From the NCBI GenBank assembly GCA_964590005.1, contig CAZPVJ010000178.1, forward strand, positions 1 through 7,798: a stretch of 7,798 nt of DNA, read 5' to 3'. Source of the stretch: CALJFL01 sp964590005 (lineage in GTDB: Bacteria; Pseudomonadota; Gammaproteobacteria; Pseudomonadales; Halieaceae). Shown here piece by piece: positions 6,644-7,798 of this stretch (its first letter is position 1; each line of letters starts with the position of its first letter). The notes under the pieces are model-generated. The model was not told the DNA's origin. It worked only from the letters and a program-made list of their open reading frames with translations, and did no database searches. The position numbers and the translations under genes were made by a program.

Positions 6644-7710
6644 GCAGATTCCGCCAATAATTCCGATAGCGCGGTGACCAGCGCTGTACATTCGTCGTCG
6701 GTGCCAATGGTGATTCGCAAGAAATCGCTGATCCGCGGCTTATCGAAATGCCTGACGAGAAATCCCTTGTCGCGCAAGCCTTGAAATAGGCTCTCGCCTC
6801 TGTGCTGTGGATGGCGGCAGAATATGAAATTGGCCGCAGACGGCAGTACCTCAAAGTTCATTTCGAGCAGAGCTGCGGACAATCCCTCGCGGGTTGCGAT
6901 AACTCGATCGCAAGTTTCCCGGAAGTAATCGCGATCTTCAAAAGCAGCCAACGCTGCACGTTGTGCGGCGACGCCCAGCGGATAGGAATTGAAAGAATTC
7001 TTCACCCTGCCGAGACCCTCGATCAGCGGCGCCTGCCCAAGAGCCAGCCCCACCCGCAGCCCGGCCAGTCCCCTGGATTTGGAAAGGGTTTGCACCACCA
7101 GCAGATTGTCGAACCGCCCTACCAGGGGTGCGGCGCTATCGCCGCCAAAATCGACGTAAGCTTCATCAACGATAACCACGCAGTCGGAATTTGCTGTCAG
7201 TAATTCCTCAATGCTATCCAGGCCCAGCGCAATGCCCGTAGGGGCGTTCGGATTGGGAATAATGACGCCACCATTATCTCCCGCGGCATAGTCCGCCACC
7301 GAGACGGAAAAATCATCAGCCAACGGCACCTGCCGATAATGGATTCCATAGAGCTCGCACCACACGGGATAAAAGCTGTAGCTGATGTCAGGAAACAGTA
7401 TGGGCTGATTCTGTTTGAGAAGGCCGAGAAATGCGTGCGCGAGAACCTCGTCTGAGCCATTGCCGACAAACACCTGATCTTTATCCAGATCGTAAAAATC
7501 AGCGACCCCCTTACGTAAATCGACGGACTCGGGGTCGGGATAGCGCCTGAGTGCATCGCCATCCGTGTCTGCCAGGGCCGCGAGTGCGCGCGGGGACGGG
7601 GGATAGGGTAGTTCATTGGTATTGAGCTTTATCTGGCCACTCTCGCGCGGCTGCTCCCCGGGTACGTAGGGGGTCAGGCTGTTGGCGATGTCACTCCAAA
7701 AACGACTCAT
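6640..7710 (-). CDS. hisC: Histidinol-phosphate aminotransferase
   Basis: HisC is a pyridoxal-phosphate (PLP) enzyme that transfers an amino group from glutamate to imidazole-acetol phosphate, giving histidinol phosphate in histidine biosynthesis. The 356-residue protein has the class II aminotransferase layout. LTPYVPGEQPR (residues 12-22) and KLNTNELPYPPSP (28-40) are typical of HisC. They are followed by GNGSDE (83-88), PNPNAPTG with N155 (152-159), DEAY with D182 and Y185, TLSKSRGLAGLRVG (208-221) with the PLP lysine K211 and R219, and FLRITIGT (330-337) with the substrate-binding R332. The ATG at 7710 has a GGAAGGA site (7724-7718) seven bases upstream. The gene stands apart from any his operon visible here. 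Its stop codon shares bases with that of the convergent KAS III gene. Some organisms carry two hisC copies with different preferences, so a role with aromatic substrates is not excluded. Confidence 0.95.
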   Translation of the reverse strand: MSRFWSDIANSLTPYVPGEQPRESGQIKLNTNELPYPPSPRALAALADTDGDALRRYPDPESVDLRKGVADFYDLDKDQVFVGNGSDEVLAHAFLGLLKQNQPILFPDISYSFYPVWCELYGIHYRQVPLADDFSVSVADYAAGDNGGVIIPNPNAPTGIALGLDSIEELLTANSDCVVIVDEAYVDFGGDSAAPLVGRFDNLLVVQTLSKSRGLAGLRVGLALGQAPLIEGLGRVKNSFNSYPLGVAAQRAALAAFEDRDYFRETCDRVIATREGLSAALLEMNFEVLPSAANFIFCRHPQHRGESLFQGLRDKGFLVRHFDKPRISDFLRITIGTDDECTALVTALSELLAESA

Positions 7711-7736
7711 TACATTGTCCTTCCTGCTGCCAAGAC

Positions 7737-7766
7737 AGAAAAGCCCGGCGCAGGCCGGGCTTTTCT
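7737..7766 (-). terminator. Intrinsic terminator between tRNA-Glu and hisC
   Basis: A perfect 13-pair inverted repeat (AGAAAAGCCCGGC at 7737-7749 and GCCGGGCTTTTCT at 7754-7766) with a four-base loop has T runs on both strands. In minus-strand reading it ends the tRNA transcript, whose 3' end lies seven bases upstream of it. It is only 26 bases before the hisC start codon. Confidence 0.85.
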
Positions 7767-7772
7767 TGGATA

Positions 7773-7798
7773 TGGCGTCCCCTAGGGGGTTCGAACCC
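7773..7798 (-). tRNA. 3' end of a tRNA, most likely tRNA-Glu (runs off right edge)
   Basis: Read on the minus strand, the last 26 bases contain a T-arm (GGG TTCGAAC CCC), the 3' acceptor strand AGGGGAC, a G discriminator base and an encoded CCA end at 7775-7773. The numbering fits positions 51-76 of a canonical tRNA. The acceptor end AGGGGACGCCA is identical to the end of E. coli tRNA-Glu as I remember it. The anticodon lies outside the window, so the amino acid is inferred. Confidence 0.78.

Noticed and set aside
1..7798. Search for a mobile element, CRISPR array, defence or other novel system
   Set aside because: All long coding frames are recognised core-metabolism genes, the gene order is conserved, and no repeat arrays, transposase or integrase fragments were seen. 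A tRNA end is present, but no attachment-site duplication or integrase is visible beside it.

Overview
The window is a core-metabolism segment of a gammaproteobacterial chromosome. Citrate synthase (gltA) diverges from sdhCDAB, which is followed by the start of sucA. This is the same TCA-cycle layout as in E. coli and Pseudomonas, and the encoded proteins resemble those lineages closely. From memory of the sequences, the histidinol-phosphate aminotransferase and the long KAS III look most like Pseudomonas / marine Cellvibrionales-type proteins. That lineage call is an inference.

Layout, left to right. Positions 1-416 (minus) hold the first 138 codons of sucA, the E1 subunit of 2-oxoglutarate dehydrogenase, which runs off the left edge. 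Positions 417-605 are a spacer with a direct repeat, a palindrome and a leader hairpin, but no convincing promoter or terminator. Positions 606-3830 (minus) are sdhB, sdhA, sdhD and sdhC, read in the order C-D-A-B and packed with overlaps or very short gaps. Positions 3831-4150 are the divergent control region. It has a good sigma70-type promoter for each direction and a roughly 100-nt sdhC leader that contains a hairpin and a five-codon mini-ORF ending in a GTGA overlap with the sdhC start. gltA (4151-5440, plus) ends at a strong intrinsic terminator. A long FabH-like beta-ketoacyl-ACP synthase III (5522-6643, plus) then converges on hisC (6640-7710, minus), and their stop codons share bases. 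The right edge has an intrinsic terminator and the 3' end of a minus-strand tRNA, most likely tRNA-Glu.

How the genes work together: GltA makes citrate from oxaloacetate and acetyl-CoA, SucA starts oxidation of 2-oxoglutarate, and SdhCDAB (complex II) oxidises succinate and passes electrons to ubiquinone. Every iron-sulfur, FAD, heme and quinone ligand checked in the Sdh subunits is present, so complex II should be functional. The KAS III (fatty-acid chain priming) and HisC (histidine biosynthesis) are not part of this pathway.

I found no mobile element, CRISPR array, phage gene or defence system. The region is ordinary and apparently vertically inherited. The most interesting details are regulatory: the sdhC leader mini-ORF, the hisC start only 26 nt beyond a terminator, and the extended KAS III.
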